Shown here: piece after piece, positions 19,925 through 29,717 of the stretch
Layout: each line of letters starts with the position of its first letter
Numbering within the stretch: position 1 is the stretch's first letter
Assembly: GCF_007748175.1 (NCBI RefSeq)
Contig: NZ_CP037422.1
Span: 1-64,000 of the forward strand
Reading direction: 5' to 3'
Length of the DNA: 64,000 nucleotides
Source: Gimesia aquarii
Lineage (GTDB): Bacteria > Planctomycetota > Planctomycetia > Planctomycetales > Planctomycetaceae
Translations under genes and position numbers: made by a program
Notes under the pieces: generated by a model
The model's database searches: none
Told to the model about the DNA's origin: nothing
What the model saw: only the letters and a program-made list of their open reading frames with translations

Positions 19925-21358
19925 CTAATCGTTGGGATTCACGATATTTTTCCAGTCCGGGTATATGGGACGTGTTTTTTTATCCTTACCACCTTGTACT
20001 GGCGGGGCAGGGGGGATTAAATTAAACGTCTGCTGCAGCATTCGTCGGGCCTGTTCGCCGCTGTTACCGGCTTGTCCCTCAGCCAAATTCTGGCTCTCTT
20101 TGAGATCCTTTGGTACGTTGATAAATCGGCCGTCACGATACAGTTTGAATTGAGCCTGGCGCACAAATTGACTGCCTTTAAAGCGTCCCCAATAAGGTTG
20201 GTAGTGACAAAGCACCCAGTCACGGGGATGGCCTTTTTCCCCATTCAGTTGAGGTAGAAAGCTGCGGCCATCGATGGGATCGTCTTTTCCCAGGTTCACA
20301 CCTGCCATCGCAGCGAACGTGGGATAGAAATCGGTGAAGTCAATCAGGTCATCCAGTACCACGCCTTGAGGCGTGTGTCCTTTCCAGTAGGCAACCAGTG
20401 GCACGTGTGTGCCCATGTCGGTGGTAGAACCTTTGCCCCCACGAATCTTTTGTCCGTTCCATAGCGATGTGATGCCAACATTTGTGCCATTGTCGGCGGT
20501 AAACAGAATGAGCGTGTTATCCAACTGCCCCGCCTGTTCTACTCGTTTCACAATTTTGCCGATGATCTTATCCAGATAGTTGACCATCGCGACAAAGTTG
20601 GCTTTCCTGGCTTTTTTACTTTTCGGTTGTTTGTTGGCATCGTGAGTTCGCGGCGCGGAACCGATGGTGTCGGGCGTCGGCACAAAAGGATTGTGCACCA
20701 GTGTCGTCGGATAGTAAACGAAGAAAGGTTGATCCCGATTCCGTTCAATAAAGTCGCAGAGAAAATCAGACATGATATCCGGACCATATTTCCCCTGGTT
20801 GTGTTCGATCGACAGGAACTTACCATTTTGCTCCAGAGCCGGACTCCAGAAACGCTCGCCGCTACCATCTTTCATGTTCTTGCCGCGGGTCACCTGCCAG
20901 AGGCAATATTCATCAAATCCCGCTTTGAAGGGGCGCGTGTTATCCAGGTATCCCTCCGCTTTGTGATAAATTCCGTTGAGTTGCCACTTACCGGCAACGG
21001 CGGTTTTGTAACCCGCGGCCTGCAGCATCTGGCCGAATGTTTTCTCTTTCGGATCGAGATAGCCGAAATGCGTGTAGTTGCGGAAATTGTATTTCCCCGT
21101 CATCAGCTTCACGCGCGAAGGGGTACAGATGGGGGTCGAGAAACAGTTTTTAAATCGTATGCCCTGTTTTGCCAGCGCGTCGATGTTTGGTGTTTTATAG
21201 TCTTCTGCACCATAGGCACCAAAACATTCCCAACTCACGTCGTCGGCCATGATCAGGATGATGTTCGGCTTGCGAGTCTCTTTTGTTGTTTTCGTTGCGG
21301 CATCGGCCTGAACCATACATGCCGAGAAAACGATTAACAGAATCAATCGTGGAATCAT
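19925..21358 (-). CDS. Secreted sulfatase
   Basis: 477 residues, signal peptide about 1-21. Metal-binding MADD (37-40) and canonical active site CTPSR with Cys78, the formylglycine site. LFTADNGTNVGI carries the later metal-binding Asp/Asn. The start ATG overlaps the stop of the upstream sulfatase by four bases (ATGA), so the two are translationally coupled. The substrate is unknown; a sulfated polysaccharide is likely from the company of a glycosidase. Confidence 0.95.
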   Translation of the reverse strand: MIPRLILLIVFSACMVQADAATKTTKETRKPNIILIMADDVSWECFGAYGAEDYKTPNIDALAKQGIRFKNCFSTPICTPSRVKLMTGKYNFRNYTHFGYLDPKEKTFGQMLQAAGYKTAVAGKWQLNGIYHKAEGYLDNTRPFKAGFDEYCLWQVTRGKNMKDGSGERFWSPALEQNGKFLSIEHNQGKYGPDIMSDFLCDFIERNRDQPFFVYYPTTLVHNPFVPTPDTIGSAPRTHDANKQPKSKKARKANFVAMVNYLDKIIGKIVKRVEQAGQLDNTLILFTADNGTNVGITSLWNGQKIRGGKGSTTDMGTHVPLVAYWKGHTPQGVVLDDLIDFTDFYPTFAAMAGVNLGKDDPIDGRSFLPQLNGEKGHPRDWVLCHYQPYWGRFKGSQFVRQAQFKLYRDGRFINVPKDLKESQNLAEGQAGNSGEQARRMLQQTFNLIPPAPPVQGGKDKKTRPIYPDWKNIVNPND

Positions 21359-22746
21359 AATTGCTTCTTCCTTTTCTTTTTCTTCTTGCCGCCTCTGGTA
21401 TGTTTATCAGCATCAATTTCGGTCTGCTGCCCTTTGTCGCCGCAGTGTTTCATCCAGGCATCCAGTTTCGCTTTCAGCTCAGCCTGCACTTTTGCGTATT
21501 CCGGTTTGTTGGCCAGGTTATTCCACTCGGTCGGATCTTTAGTGATGTCGTAAAGTTCGATTGCAGGTCGATTTTTATAGCGGCGTACCTTTTCGGCAGC
21601 GTCCGCATCACCGGCGGCGGCTTTTGCTTCCCAACTCTTGAACTCGGGCGATTTCATGCAGATGTTGCGAAATTCGATTTCCGGCGTGAAGTTCCAGATG
21701 TACTTGAAGTTTTTGGAACGCACAGAACGGATGCCAAAAGTATCGGAGCCGTTGATGATTCCGCGTGTTGTCATTTCACCAAATACAAATTCCTTGTGTT
21801 CCTGTTTCCCGGCGAAAACAGGCAGCAGGCTCTTGCCGTCGAGTACCGGATCGGGTGTGCCACCTGCGGCCTCGACATAAGTGGGAACCAGGTCGACGTA
21901 TTCAATCATCGCGTGGTTAATGCTTCCTGGCTGGATCTTACCGGGCCAGCGAGCAATCAAGGCGGACTGCAGACCGGAATCATAGCAGGTCCATTTGGCA
22001 AAGGGCATACTGCTGCCCTGTTCGCTGACGACGATAACGAGCGTATTTTCGCGGAGACCGTTCTTATCAAGTGCGGCAAGAATACCGCCGACCTCTCCGT
22101 CGAAATAAGTAATTTCCGCCAGGTATTGTGTCATGACTTCGCGCGTTTTGGGAGTATCAACGAAGTAAGGTGGCAACTTTAGTTGACTCGCATCGTAGCG
22201 GGATGGATCGCCTTTATCCCAGGGTGTGTGCGGTTCTTTTGAGCAAAAGAAAATACAGAAAGAATCATCGTCTGCCTTGCAATCAGAAAAAAAGGATTCA
22301 GCTGCTTCGACAAGGTCTGCCCCTTTTGGTTTTTCAAAGGGAAACACCGACCTGGGTCCCACATGGCTTTTGCCACTGAGTGCCACGCGATAGCCCAGCG
22401 GTTTGAGATAATGCACAATACTTTTGACACCGGGGTTGGCATTCGTGTGATTGGGATAAGCGCCGATCTTAACGGGGTACTGGCCAGTATAAATGTTATG
22501 ACGTGTGGGGGAGCACATCGGCGCCGCCTGAAAGCAGCGCGTAAAACGCATTCCCTCTGTAGCCAGCCGATCAATGTGTGGCGTATGCGCCTGACCGCCG
22601 TAACAACCAATATCGCGGAACGTACAGTCGTCTGCCATGATAAACACAAAATTGGGCTGTTTCGCTTGCACTTGAACTGCGAGTGTGCAACAAACTGTTA
22701 CAACTATTGCCAAAGTTTGAATCCAGTTTCGTATTCCCATGAACAT
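21355..22746 (-). CDS. Secreted sulfatase, first of the cluster
   Basis: 463 residues, signal peptide about 1-28. MADD (37-40) and canonical CSPTR with Cys78. EQGSSMPFAKWTCYDSG in the middle places it with arylsulfatase/heparan-sulfatase-like proteins. The C-terminus is unusually basic (GGKKKKKRKKQ), which may hold it near acidic polysaccharide or membrane. Its stop codon overlaps the start of the next sulfatase. Confidence 0.94.
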   Translation of the reverse strand: MFMGIRNWIQTLAIVVTVCCTLAVQVQAKQPNFVFIMADDCTFRDIGCYGGQAHTPHIDRLATEGMRFTRCFQAAPMCSPTRHNIYTGQYPVKIGAYPNHTNANPGVKSIVHYLKPLGYRVALSGKSHVGPRSVFPFEKPKGADLVEAAESFFSDCKADDDSFCIFFCSKEPHTPWDKGDPSRYDASQLKLPPYFVDTPKTREVMTQYLAEITYFDGEVGGILAALDKNGLRENTLVIVVSEQGSSMPFAKWTCYDSGLQSALIARWPGKIQPGSINHAMIEYVDLVPTYVEAAGGTPDPVLDGKSLLPVFAGKQEHKEFVFGEMTTRGIINGSDTFGIRSVRSKNFKYIWNFTPEIEFRNICMKSPEFKSWEAKAAAGDADAAEKVRRYKNRPAIELYDITKDPTEWNNLANKPEYAKVQAELKAKLDAWMKHCGDKGQQTEIDADKHTRGGKKKKKRKKQL

Positions 22747-22815
22747 GACTTTCTTGATGAGAGCATTAGAGGTTAGATTAACGATTCGTAGTCAGCCCCT
22801 CTTTAAAAACGACGA

Positions 22816-23631
22816 TTACTTATTGTCCAATTTGACGCCACTTTGACGCCACTCTCCTTCACTGGCATGGTAAGTGAAGTATCCTTCATTTGTAATTTCG
22901 ATAAGATGTAAGTAGTTTTTCCGTTTATAATATCGTTTATATTTATTGTCAGGGAGCATAATGGCTCTAAGACGACCTTTGGCAATCATCGGTGCATCGA
23001 CTGCCCGATGTTTTATGATCGGTACATCAGGGAGTTGAACGGACAGGGGTGGCACAACCGTACTAAATCGCCAGGATTGGATGATTGCTTCTGGTGTTTT
23101 GACGAACGGTGCATAGTCTCCATTCGGATATCCAAACTTCATGAGTTCTTGATGCCAGTGTTCATTGTACTTGATCGCGAACTGCATCTTTTTCCAATCG
23201 TAATCTTCGTTGTAAAAGAACAGATCTGGGCCGTTGATCTCCACGAACTCTGTTTTTTCTTCAGAGGATTTACCCGAAATAGAATTCGGTGATTTTCCTC
23301 TGACTTTCAATCGAAGCAGTCGCATACTATAGCGGACTTCTTCGTAGGCTTTTTTGATTTGTTTTGCTAGTTTTCGATTCTGTTTTCCCAATGACAAAGA
23401 ATAGTAACCAGGAAATGTGTAATTCCAATGGGAACGGTTATATTCAAACGCATAATCTGGATTTTCTTCTAGTTTTTTCAGTGTCTTCTCTGTAATGACC
23501 GTATGGAAGAAGGCATCACCGGGTAAATAGTAGGATGCGGGAAACGAGTAGTTGTCAGCAGCACTCGCCCATTCACAATGGATAAAACTAATGATGACTA
23601 TCACTAAGAAAGTAAAAAACCGGACAACCAT
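22816..23631 (-). CDS. Secreted protein of unknown function
   Basis: I start at the ATG at 23631, eight bases after AGGAG; a TTG and an ATG just upstream also stay in frame. That gives 271 residues with a signal peptide (about 1-25) and a mature part rich in tyrosine, lysine and arginine (YSFPASYYLPGDAFFH, NKYKRYYKRKNYLHLIEIT). I recognise no domain. It lies 69 bases upstream-facing of the sulfatase run but has its own start region. Confidence 0.75.
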   Translation of the reverse strand: MVVRFFTFLVIVIISFIHCEWASAADNYSFPASYYLPGDAFFHTVITEKTLKKLEENPDYAFEYNRSHWNYTFPGYYSLSLGKQNRKLAKQIKKAYEEVRYSMRLLRLKVRGKSPNSISGKSSEEKTEFVEINGPDLFFYNEDYDWKKMQFAIKYNEHWHQELMKFGYPNGDYAPFVKTPEAIIQSWRFSTVVPPLSVQLPDVPIIKHRAVDAPMIAKGRLRAIMLPDNKYKRYYKRKNYLHLIEITNEGYFTYHASEGEWRQSGVKLDNK

Positions 23632-23808
23632 GAGGTTTCTCCTGACCATCAATACAACATTGATTTTGAAAAGAACTACATTGGACTTCTACTAATAGCG
23701 ACCAATACAGTTTATGCTATCTAGCTGAACATCTCACGAACAGGATTTTTTGTAGGTTTCGCGTATTTCGTAGTTAGTAAACCTAATCAAGTAGCACGCG
23801 TGCAGGCT

Positions 23809-24381
23809 TTATTCGTAATCCTGGAAAATGACTTTTGTCATCAGATCTCGAAACGAGGTCCAGCGTTTCCAATAATCACCAATTTTTAAATGACATAGTA
23901 TTGCTTCATGTTCAAACTGGATAATTGGGCAATCACGTTGCCGTGACATCGCATTAAGATCGAAGCAGATCGGATCATAGTTGATGGAAGAACGTGCAAA
24001 CGGAATAAACCCAGCCGGAATCAAAACGTCTGCAATAACAGGGTCGTTAAAGATGGCTTGAGTCAGGTCCGTGAAGTCGGGCCCAGGAGGATTCCCAAGT
24101 AATCGAATGACTTTCAAATCTACTTCCAGCCAACGGAATGAAAGCACAAGCTGTTCATACAGAAGAGGGAAGCGGCCAGCAATGCGAGAATAGAGGGGCG
24201 CTAATTTCTCAGGGCTTGTCTCAATAAATTTGGGTTGCCACTTCAGTTCATTGCGCCAACTGTCCCACTCATCCACTTTTTGTTCGATGAGGAGTTCCAC
24301 CGGTGTGCCGTCAGGAGCGAACATCTCATCGAACCGTTGAAATGCTTCTACAAATTGCTGAAGGAGTTTCTGGTCAGACAT
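23809..24381 (-). CDS. SMI1/KNR4 (SUKH)-like protein
   Basis: 190 residues from the ATG at 24381; the TTG at 24417 is less likely. The pattern FPLLYEQLVLSFRWLEVD, then GFIPFARSSINYDPICFDLN, then CPIIQFEHEAILCHLK, fits the SUKH superfamily, whose members include immunity proteins against contact-dependent toxins and general regulatory proteins. No toxin gene is adjacent, so an immunity role is not supported by context. The family call is by eye. Confidence 0.65.
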   Translation of the reverse strand: MSDQKLLQQFVEAFQRFDEMFAPDGTPVELLIEQKVDEWDSWRNELKWQPKFIETSPEKLAPLYSRIAGRFPLLYEQLVLSFRWLEVDLKVIRLLGNPPGPDFTDLTQAIFNDPVIADVLIPAGFIPFARSSINYDPICFDLNAMSRQRDCPIIQFEHEAILCHLKIGDYWKRWTSFRDLMTKVIFQDYE

Positions 24382-24471
24382 AAGGGCATGATACTTAACG
24401 ATTGAAGACGGAATCAAAATATAAAGCGTCTGAAAAGTAATTCAGATTCAATCGTATTCGACACACCAGAT

Positions 24472-25089
24472 TTAAAAAGGTTCTTCAACCAGAAAGACGG
24501 TCAAAGATCTTGCGCCGTGGGCTCCGATGACCAGAGATTGTTCGATGTCGGCGGTTTTGGAGGGGCCCGCCATGAAGGTGCCAAAGCTTCGGTTTTCGAA
24601 ATGGAGCTTTTCATAGGCGGCATGCATGTGCGGTACGACTTCTGAAGCGGGTACCAGCAAGGCCACGTGTTGCGACAGGAAATACAGGGTCCGTAAAGGG
24701 CCGCCATCGTTGGTGATCCAGGTCGCGCCATTTTCGGCCACGCAGAATTCACCCGGCAAAATGGCAAAGTCGATGTCCTTGAAATCATGTGGATCAGTGA
24801 CGTCATCCACATTGACCGTCGGTTGACCACAATCAGGAATCAGTGAGCAGATATTATTTGATTTTTGATAGACGGGTAGTTCTGCCAGTCGCTGATTGAC
24901 TTCTTCGACGTTCTTTACCTGCAGACAGAGACCTTTGATCGAAGCTAACAGGTCAGAAAACTGCTGACGTGGATCGGGGTAGGTGATCCATTGTTGCGTC
25001 AACTCTGGCTGTTGCAGGTCGGGCAATTCGGTTTCTGGAATGGACTGTTTCCGGAGTTTGTTTAAAATAGCTTCTCTACTTGCGGTCAT
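24472..25089 (-). CDS. lutC: LutC/YkgG-type LUD-domain protein
   Basis: 205 residues with the LUD-domain ending GPSKTADIEQSLVIGAHGAR. LutC is the third protein of the LutABC complex, which oxidises L-lactate to pyruvate in Bacillus subtilis. The gene overlaps the end of lutB by 14 bases, so expression is tightly coupled. Confidence 0.93.
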   Translation of the reverse strand: MTASREAILNKLRKQSIPETELPDLQQPELTQQWITYPDPRQQFSDLLASIKGLCLQVKNVEEVNQRLAELPVYQKSNNICSLIPDCGQPTVNVDDVTDPHDFKDIDFAILPGEFCVAENGATWITNDGGPLRTLYFLSQHVALLVPASEVVPHMHAAYEKLHFENRSFGTFMAGPSKTADIEQSLVIGAHGARSLTVFLVEEPF

Positions 25090-26446
25090 GATTTTGTTTC
25101 ATCCACTCTCGGAAACTCTGTTTAGGCATGTCAGGCAGCTCGCGCTGTTTTCCCCAGGCATTAAAGGGATTGTAAACTAAAAACCGTGGTAAATAGGGCA
25201 CAATCTTGCGAGCCATCTTTCCTACGAATTGGTACAGACGCGGTGCCTGCATCATCCAGCTCATCATTTTCATTGAAAGACGTTTTGAAAGCGGAAGGAG
25301 CCCTTTCAGACGAATTTCCTTCCGCCACGTCAACAACTGATGATGCAGATCGATTTTGACAGGACAAACATCGGTGCAGGAAGCACATAAACTGCAGGCG
25401 AACGGCAAACTGGAATTTGCTTTCGTATCATGTGCGGCCCCCAGGATCGAACCAATGGGTCCGGGAACAGTGTTGCTGTAACTATAACCGCCGCTACGTC
25501 GATATACGGGGCAGGTATTCATGCAGGCGCCACAACGTATGCAGTTCAGAGAACGACGGAATTCATCGCTGTCTGCAATTTCACTACGGCCATTATCCAG
25601 CAGAACAATATGTAATTCGCTATCAGGGGCGGGACCGTGAAAGTGGGAGGAATACGTGGTGATCGGCTGCCCTGTAGCCGAGCGTGCCAGGAGTCGCAGG
25701 AAGACGCTCAGATCAGAGGCGCGGGGAATGAGTTTTTCAATCCCCATGCAGGCAATGTGCAGTTTGTTCAGCGACGTTCCCAGGTCGGCGTTGCCTTCGT
25801 TCGTACAAACCACAAATCCGCCTGTATCAGCAATGGCAAAATTCACACCTGTGATGCCGGCGTCCGCTTCAATAAACTTTTGACGTAAGCGTTGTCGGGC
25901 AGATTCCGTCAGATATTGCGGGTCGGAAGCTCCTTTTTCGGTGCCCAGTTTCTCATGAAACAACTCGCCAATTTCTTCTTTTTTAATATGAATCGCGGGC
26001 ATCACAATATGACTGGGGGGTTTGTCCTGCAGTTGAACGATCCATTCGCCGAGGTCAGTGTCAACGATTTCAATTCCATGCCGCTCCAGATACGGATTGA
26101 GATGACATTCTTCGGTGAGCATCGACTTGCTCTTGACGACGCGCTTAACCTGATGCTGCTTTAAAATGCTGTGCACGATTTCGTTATGTTCTTTGGCATC
26201 CCGTGCCCAGTGAACGTGAACGCCTTTGGCTTTCGCATTCTTTTCGAATTCTTCCAGCAGATCAGGTAAATGCGAAACCACATACGATTTGATCTTCGAG
26301 GCTTGCTCGCGCAGCAGTTCCCACTCTGGCAACTGATGGACGGCCTTGTCACGTTTCGAACGTACGAACCAGAGTGACTGGTCATGCCATTTGGCGCGCT
26401 CTTTATCTTTGACAAATTCATTGGCTAATTTTGGATGTGAAGGCAT
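25076..26446 (-). CDS. lutB: LutB/YkgF-type iron-sulfur protein
   Basis: Starting at the ATG one base after the lutA stop gives 456 residues (a TTG six codons earlier would overlap lutA). An N-terminal LUD domain is followed by two ferredoxin-type 4Fe-4S motifs, CIRCGACMNTCP from Cys302 and CSLCASCTDVCP from Cys351. In LutABC it is the electron-transfer subunit for lactate oxidation. Confidence 0.94.
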   Translation of the reverse strand: MPSHPKLANEFVKDKERAKWHDQSLWFVRSKRDKAVHQLPEWELLREQASKIKSYVVSHLPDLLEEFEKNAKAKGVHVHWARDAKEHNEIVHSILKQHQVKRVVKSKSMLTEECHLNPYLERHGIEIVDTDLGEWIVQLQDKPPSHIVMPAIHIKKEEIGELFHEKLGTEKGASDPQYLTESARQRLRQKFIEADAGITGVNFAIADTGGFVVCTNEGNADLGTSLNKLHIACMGIEKLIPRASDLSVFLRLLARSATGQPITTYSSHFHGPAPDSELHIVLLDNGRSEIADSDEFRRSLNCIRCGACMNTCPVYRRSGGYSYSNTVPGPIGSILGAAHDTKANSSLPFACSLCASCTDVCPVKIDLHHQLLTWRKEIRLKGLLPLSKRLSMKMMSWMMQAPRLYQFVGKMARKIVPYLPRFLVYNPFNAWGKQRELPDMPKQSFREWMKQNHDRK

Positions 26447-26447
26447 G

Positions 26448-27194
26448 TTATAAACACTCGGCAAAAATTTCGGAGATATGCATCACCCGAATCGGTTTCT
26501 TTTGTCTGCGGATGATTCCATCCAGATGCATTAAGCAGGACATGTCGAGGGCGGTCAACACTTCTGTTCCCGCTTGTTCATGGTCATGAACGCGGTCTTC
26601 TCCCATCATACAGGAGACGGCTTCCTCCGCGACGGCAAAGGTGCCACCAAAACCACAACATTCATCGGCTCTCTGAAGCTGGGTCACTTCAAGCCCTTCG
26701 ATACTCTCAAGTAATTCCCGTGCGGGACCAAATGGTTCTTTTACAAGTTCGCTGGAACTGGCTAGTCTGAGTTCACGAAGACCGTGGCAACTTTGATGCA
26801 AACCGACTTTGTGCGGAAAGCGTCCTGCTAGTGTTTTGATCTCCAGAACACTGGTCAGATAGTCGCAAAGTTCATAGGTCTTTGCTTTGAGTTCGTCGTA
26901 TTCCTTGTTTTCAGAGAAATATTCATCGTAATGGTGTTTCACCATGGAAACACAACTGCCCGAAGGACAAACAACGGCATCATAGGACTTGAAAATTTCC
27001 AGAAAGCGCTTGGCCAGTGGAACGACTTCATTCGTGCAACCGGTGTTTGCCATGGGTTGTCCACAACAGGTCTGGCTTTCGGGATATTCAACATCGATGC
27101 CAAAGTGTTCCAGAATCTTCAGCGAGGCAATGCCTACCTGCGGGTAGAGCTGATCAACGTAACAGGGAATAAACAGACCGACTTGGGGTGCCAT
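26448..27194 (-). CDS. lutA: LutA/YkgE-type cysteine-rich (CCG-domain) protein
   Basis: 248 residues with two CCG domains: CCGQPMANTGC (about 43-53) and CCGFGGTFAV (about 204-213), which ligate iron-sulfur clusters in LutA and in the heterodisulfide-reductase/GlpC family. First gene of lutABC. The 269-base upstream region contains a GGGGAGG/CCTCTCC pair that could form a hairpin, with no clear operator. Confidence 0.94.
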   Translation of the reverse strand: MAPQVGLFIPCYVDQLYPQVGIASLKILEHFGIDVEYPESQTCCGQPMANTGCTNEVVPLAKRFLEIFKSYDAVVCPSGSCVSMVKHHYDEYFSENKEYDELKAKTYELCDYLTSVLEIKTLAGRFPHKVGLHQSCHGLRELRLASSSELVKEPFGPARELLESIEGLEVTQLQRADECCGFGGTFAVAEEAVSCMMGEDRVHDHEQAGTEVLTALDMSCLMHLDGIIRRQKKPIRVMHISEIFAECL

Positions 27195-27463
27195 TTTCAG
27201 AACTCAAACGGGGTATCAGGGGAGGTATAGAAAAATTGTTATGAACTCCTCTCCTTTATAGTCCGATCAGTTCCGATTGCCAAGCCGACGCCGATAGAAG
27301 AGGCATTGATGTGCACCTAAATGAGTCAGATCCCTAAAAAAAGGAATCGATCACAATACTAAAGTTTGTTGATTTATTAGCGTCTTCTTGGAGAAGCGGT
27401 GGTTGATGGCCTCTCTGAGTCACCAGATTGGAGTCGATCTCGTAAACCACTCAGACGTATGCA

Positions 27464-28234
27464 TTACGCGGCAGGTCTGACAGAAGCGGCGGTTTGCCAG
27501 TTCGTCTGAATATGCTTCAGATTGAGCCCGCCTACGACCAGATTACTGACGCCGGGGTTACTGAGTACGAACGGAATGGCTTCTTCTGGTGGCAGCTGCC
27601 CTGACGCAAGTCCTTTTTTGATGATGACGCCGATTCCCTGTTGTGCTGCCTGATGAATGACATCTTCGAGCGAACGATCCTCAAGATGGTATTCAAGCAT
27701 CAAAACATCCGCCCAGGTGAGTGCCGATGTGACTCCCGAAACCGTTTTTCCCGAAAGACCGATCCAACGAATCTGGCCCGCTTGTTTTGCTGTCTGTAAG
27801 ACTTCGACGGCATCCGAGTCATTTAAAATCGATTCCTCATCGCCGTTGGAATGGATCAGTACGATATCAAGTACATCTGTCTTTAATCGCTGCAGACTTC
27901 TCTCGATGCTGGACTGCAAGCTGGCACGAGAAAAGTCGTAAGTGGATTCCCCGTTTGCGAATGTTTCACCGATTTTGGTCGAAAGTAAAAACTCTTTGCG
28001 ACGATGCGCAAGAAACCGACCAATTCGTTCTTCACTGATTCCATAAGCGGGAGCGGTATCGATATGATTGATTCCGAGATCAAGAATGGAATTCAACAAA
28101 TGGTCGGTTGTTGCATCATCGGGCAGATCGTAGGACTGGCTATATTTGATTTGCTGGTTTCGGCCAATCTTGAAAGCGCCAAAACCCAACGCGCTGATTA
28201 AAAAGCCAGTGTTTCCTAAAGGTCGATATTGCAT
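27464..28234 (-). CDS. Aldo/keto reductase
   Basis: 256 residues of the TIM-barrel aldo/keto reductase family: LGFGAFKIG near the start, DTAPAYG (about 58-64) with the catalytic Asp and Tyr, the Lys-bearing LLSTKIGE, and VLIHSNG for the catalytic His. It is shorter than the usual 310-330 residues, and the tail ends PGVSNLVVGGLNLKHIQTN, as in short galactose-dehydrogenase-like members. It follows the FAD oxidoreductase gene by 33 bases and is probably co-transcribed. Confidence 0.88.
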   Translation of the reverse strand: MQYRPLGNTGFLISALGFGAFKIGRNQQIKYSQSYDLPDDATTDHLLNSILDLGINHIDTAPAYGISEERIGRFLAHRRKEFLLSTKIGETFANGESTYDFSRASLQSSIERSLQRLKTDVLDIVLIHSNGDEESILNDSDAVEVLQTAKQAGQIRWIGLSGKTVSGVTSALTWADVLMLEYHLEDRSLEDVIHQAAQQGIGVIIKKGLASGQLPPEEAIPFVLSNPGVSNLVVGGLNLKHIQTNWQTAASVRPAA

Positions 28235-28267
28235 GTTTCTCGGAGTTTCATTGTGTCGATGGAAAAA

Positions 28268-29512
28268 TCAGGCTACATCTTCTAGAAAGTTAAGATCGTC
28301 AAGCGTCACCCAGTTTTCTGCTGTTTCCCAGAGAGGTTGGGCAACCAGTGGTCGAGGTAAAGCGGAAAAGGATTCCTTCCAGGGTGAATCCTCAAGCGTG
28401 GGTTTCACATTCATCTCATCCAAATGTTGAAAGATGTCTGTCGCCAGACGGGGCGCCAATGCTAATTTTGTCGGCCAGGCTGTCAACAAGTTGCCTTCTT
28501 TCAGTATCTGTGGTGTCTCAGGCCTTAAGCCCGATTTCGTTGCACCTTCTGCCCGGTCTACGGAGTACGTATTCCATTCCAGACCGGATAGATTAATACC
28601 GGGGATCGAAGCCGATAGTTCTCGGGCTGCGTGCTGAATCAGTTCAAGGCGATTCAGTTTGACACCTGTTTCAGAAACTTGACCACCTAGCTGCCAGACA
28701 GTTCGGCCTTGTGAATCCGTATCCGATGTGATCGTGATTCTCGTCTTCGCGCCATCGACGCAGTGTCCATTAAATTGAGGGAGCGCGCCACGCACCAGTG
28801 TCATGTGAAGTGGGCGTTTTTGCATGACCGGATTCTCAGAACCCGGTTGCTGTCGCGCCAGAGTTCTGAGCGGCTCGTTTCCCCTGCCTGCCGTTAATAA
28901 GACAGCCGCCGTTTCAATTGTCAGTGGGTCTCCGTCTGGATCGGGAATCTGAATCGAAGAGATCTGTTTGTCTTCATCCAAATGAAACGAAAGCTGCTCC
29001 GGGTCATATTTAATCATCTGATCTCTCAGAGTAGCAGACAAATTGGCGACGAGGCTTTGTGGCGAGATGACTTGTTCTTCCATTACAGCGATGGAACCGG
29101 GACATTGAGCGAGTAATTCAGGAGTCTCTTCCGCAGAGAGCTTTTGGGGCGCAACCCGTAATCCCATTTTGGCCCCAAACATTCCCAACCGGGAGGAAAC
29201 AGAATCGGTGCGCCAGAGATAACAATGATGGGATCGTATCTCAGTGTCCGATAAGTCAGGCTGCGCTTCGCCCTTTAATGCGTTTCTCCAGATGAGAGGC
29301 ATCTCTCGAATTCCGTGTGCGGATCCGGTCATCATGCCCTGAAGCGTGTATTTTAAACCTCCGTGAATGATTCCTTGAGAGGCAATGGTCTGGCCACTTC
29401 CCAGTTCGAACGCTTCAAGAAGAATGCAACGATATCCCCGCCGGCTGGCCTCGTTTAAAGTCCAGAGTCCGGCAACGCCGCCTCCAAAAATAATCAAATC
29501 GACTTTTGGCAC
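28268..29512 (-). CDS. FAD-dependent oxidoreductase of the DAO/GlpD type
   Basis: 414 residues. The N-terminal FAD-binding Rossmann motif VDLIIFGGGVAGLWTLNEA (about 4-22) is followed by LGSGQTIASQGIIHGGLKYT, the flavin-contact stretch of glycerol-3-phosphate dehydrogenase and D-amino-acid-oxidase relatives. The substrate is unknown. It precedes the aldo/keto reductase in a probable two-gene unit. Confidence 0.87.
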   Translation of the reverse strand: MPKVDLIIFGGGVAGLWTLNEASRRGYRCILLEAFELGSGQTIASQGIIHGGLKYTLQGMMTGSAHGIREMPLIWRNALKGEAQPDLSDTEIRSHHCYLWRTDSVSSRLGMFGAKMGLRVAPQKLSAEETPELLAQCPGSIAVMEEQVISPQSLVANLSATLRDQMIKYDPEQLSFHLDEDKQISSIQIPDPDGDPLTIETAAVLLTAGRGNEPLRTLARQQPGSENPVMQKRPLHMTLVRGALPQFNGHCVDGAKTRITITSDTDSQGRTVWQLGGQVSETGVKLNRLELIQHAARELSASIPGINLSGLEWNTYSVDRAEGATKSGLRPETPQILKEGNLLTAWPTKLALAPRLATDIFQHLDEMNVKPTLEDSPWKESFSALPRPLVAQPLWETAENWVTLDDLNFLEDVA

Positions 29513-29717
29513 TGGGAGAATCCTTCCTCTGATAAAGATTTACATGTATCTTTATCAACCACACATCAAAAAGTAATTTCGAATGACCTCCGGTTTTACT
29601 ATGTCTGACTCGATTCGAATAGACGAATCCAGCCTAAAATACTGATCAGAGTAGCAGTCTAGAAAAAAATGGCCGCAACAGTCTGATTTCCGTTGATTCA
29701 GCGAGAAATCTCCCGAA

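Noticed and set aside
20627-22182. Long open frames on the + strand (236 and 273 residues)
   Set aside because: They lie opposite the two sulfatase genes, whose motifs and signal peptides are unmistakable; the translations are cysteine/histidine/phenylalanine-rich with no domain.
23809-24381. SUKH-like protein as part of a toxin/immunity pair
   Set aside because: No toxin-like gene is adjacent; neighbours are lutC and a secreted protein of unknown function.
27195-27463. Possible tRNA or structured RNA upstream of lutA
   Set aside because: A GGGGAGG/CCTCTCC pair exists, but no cloverleaf, T-loop or CCA end could be built.
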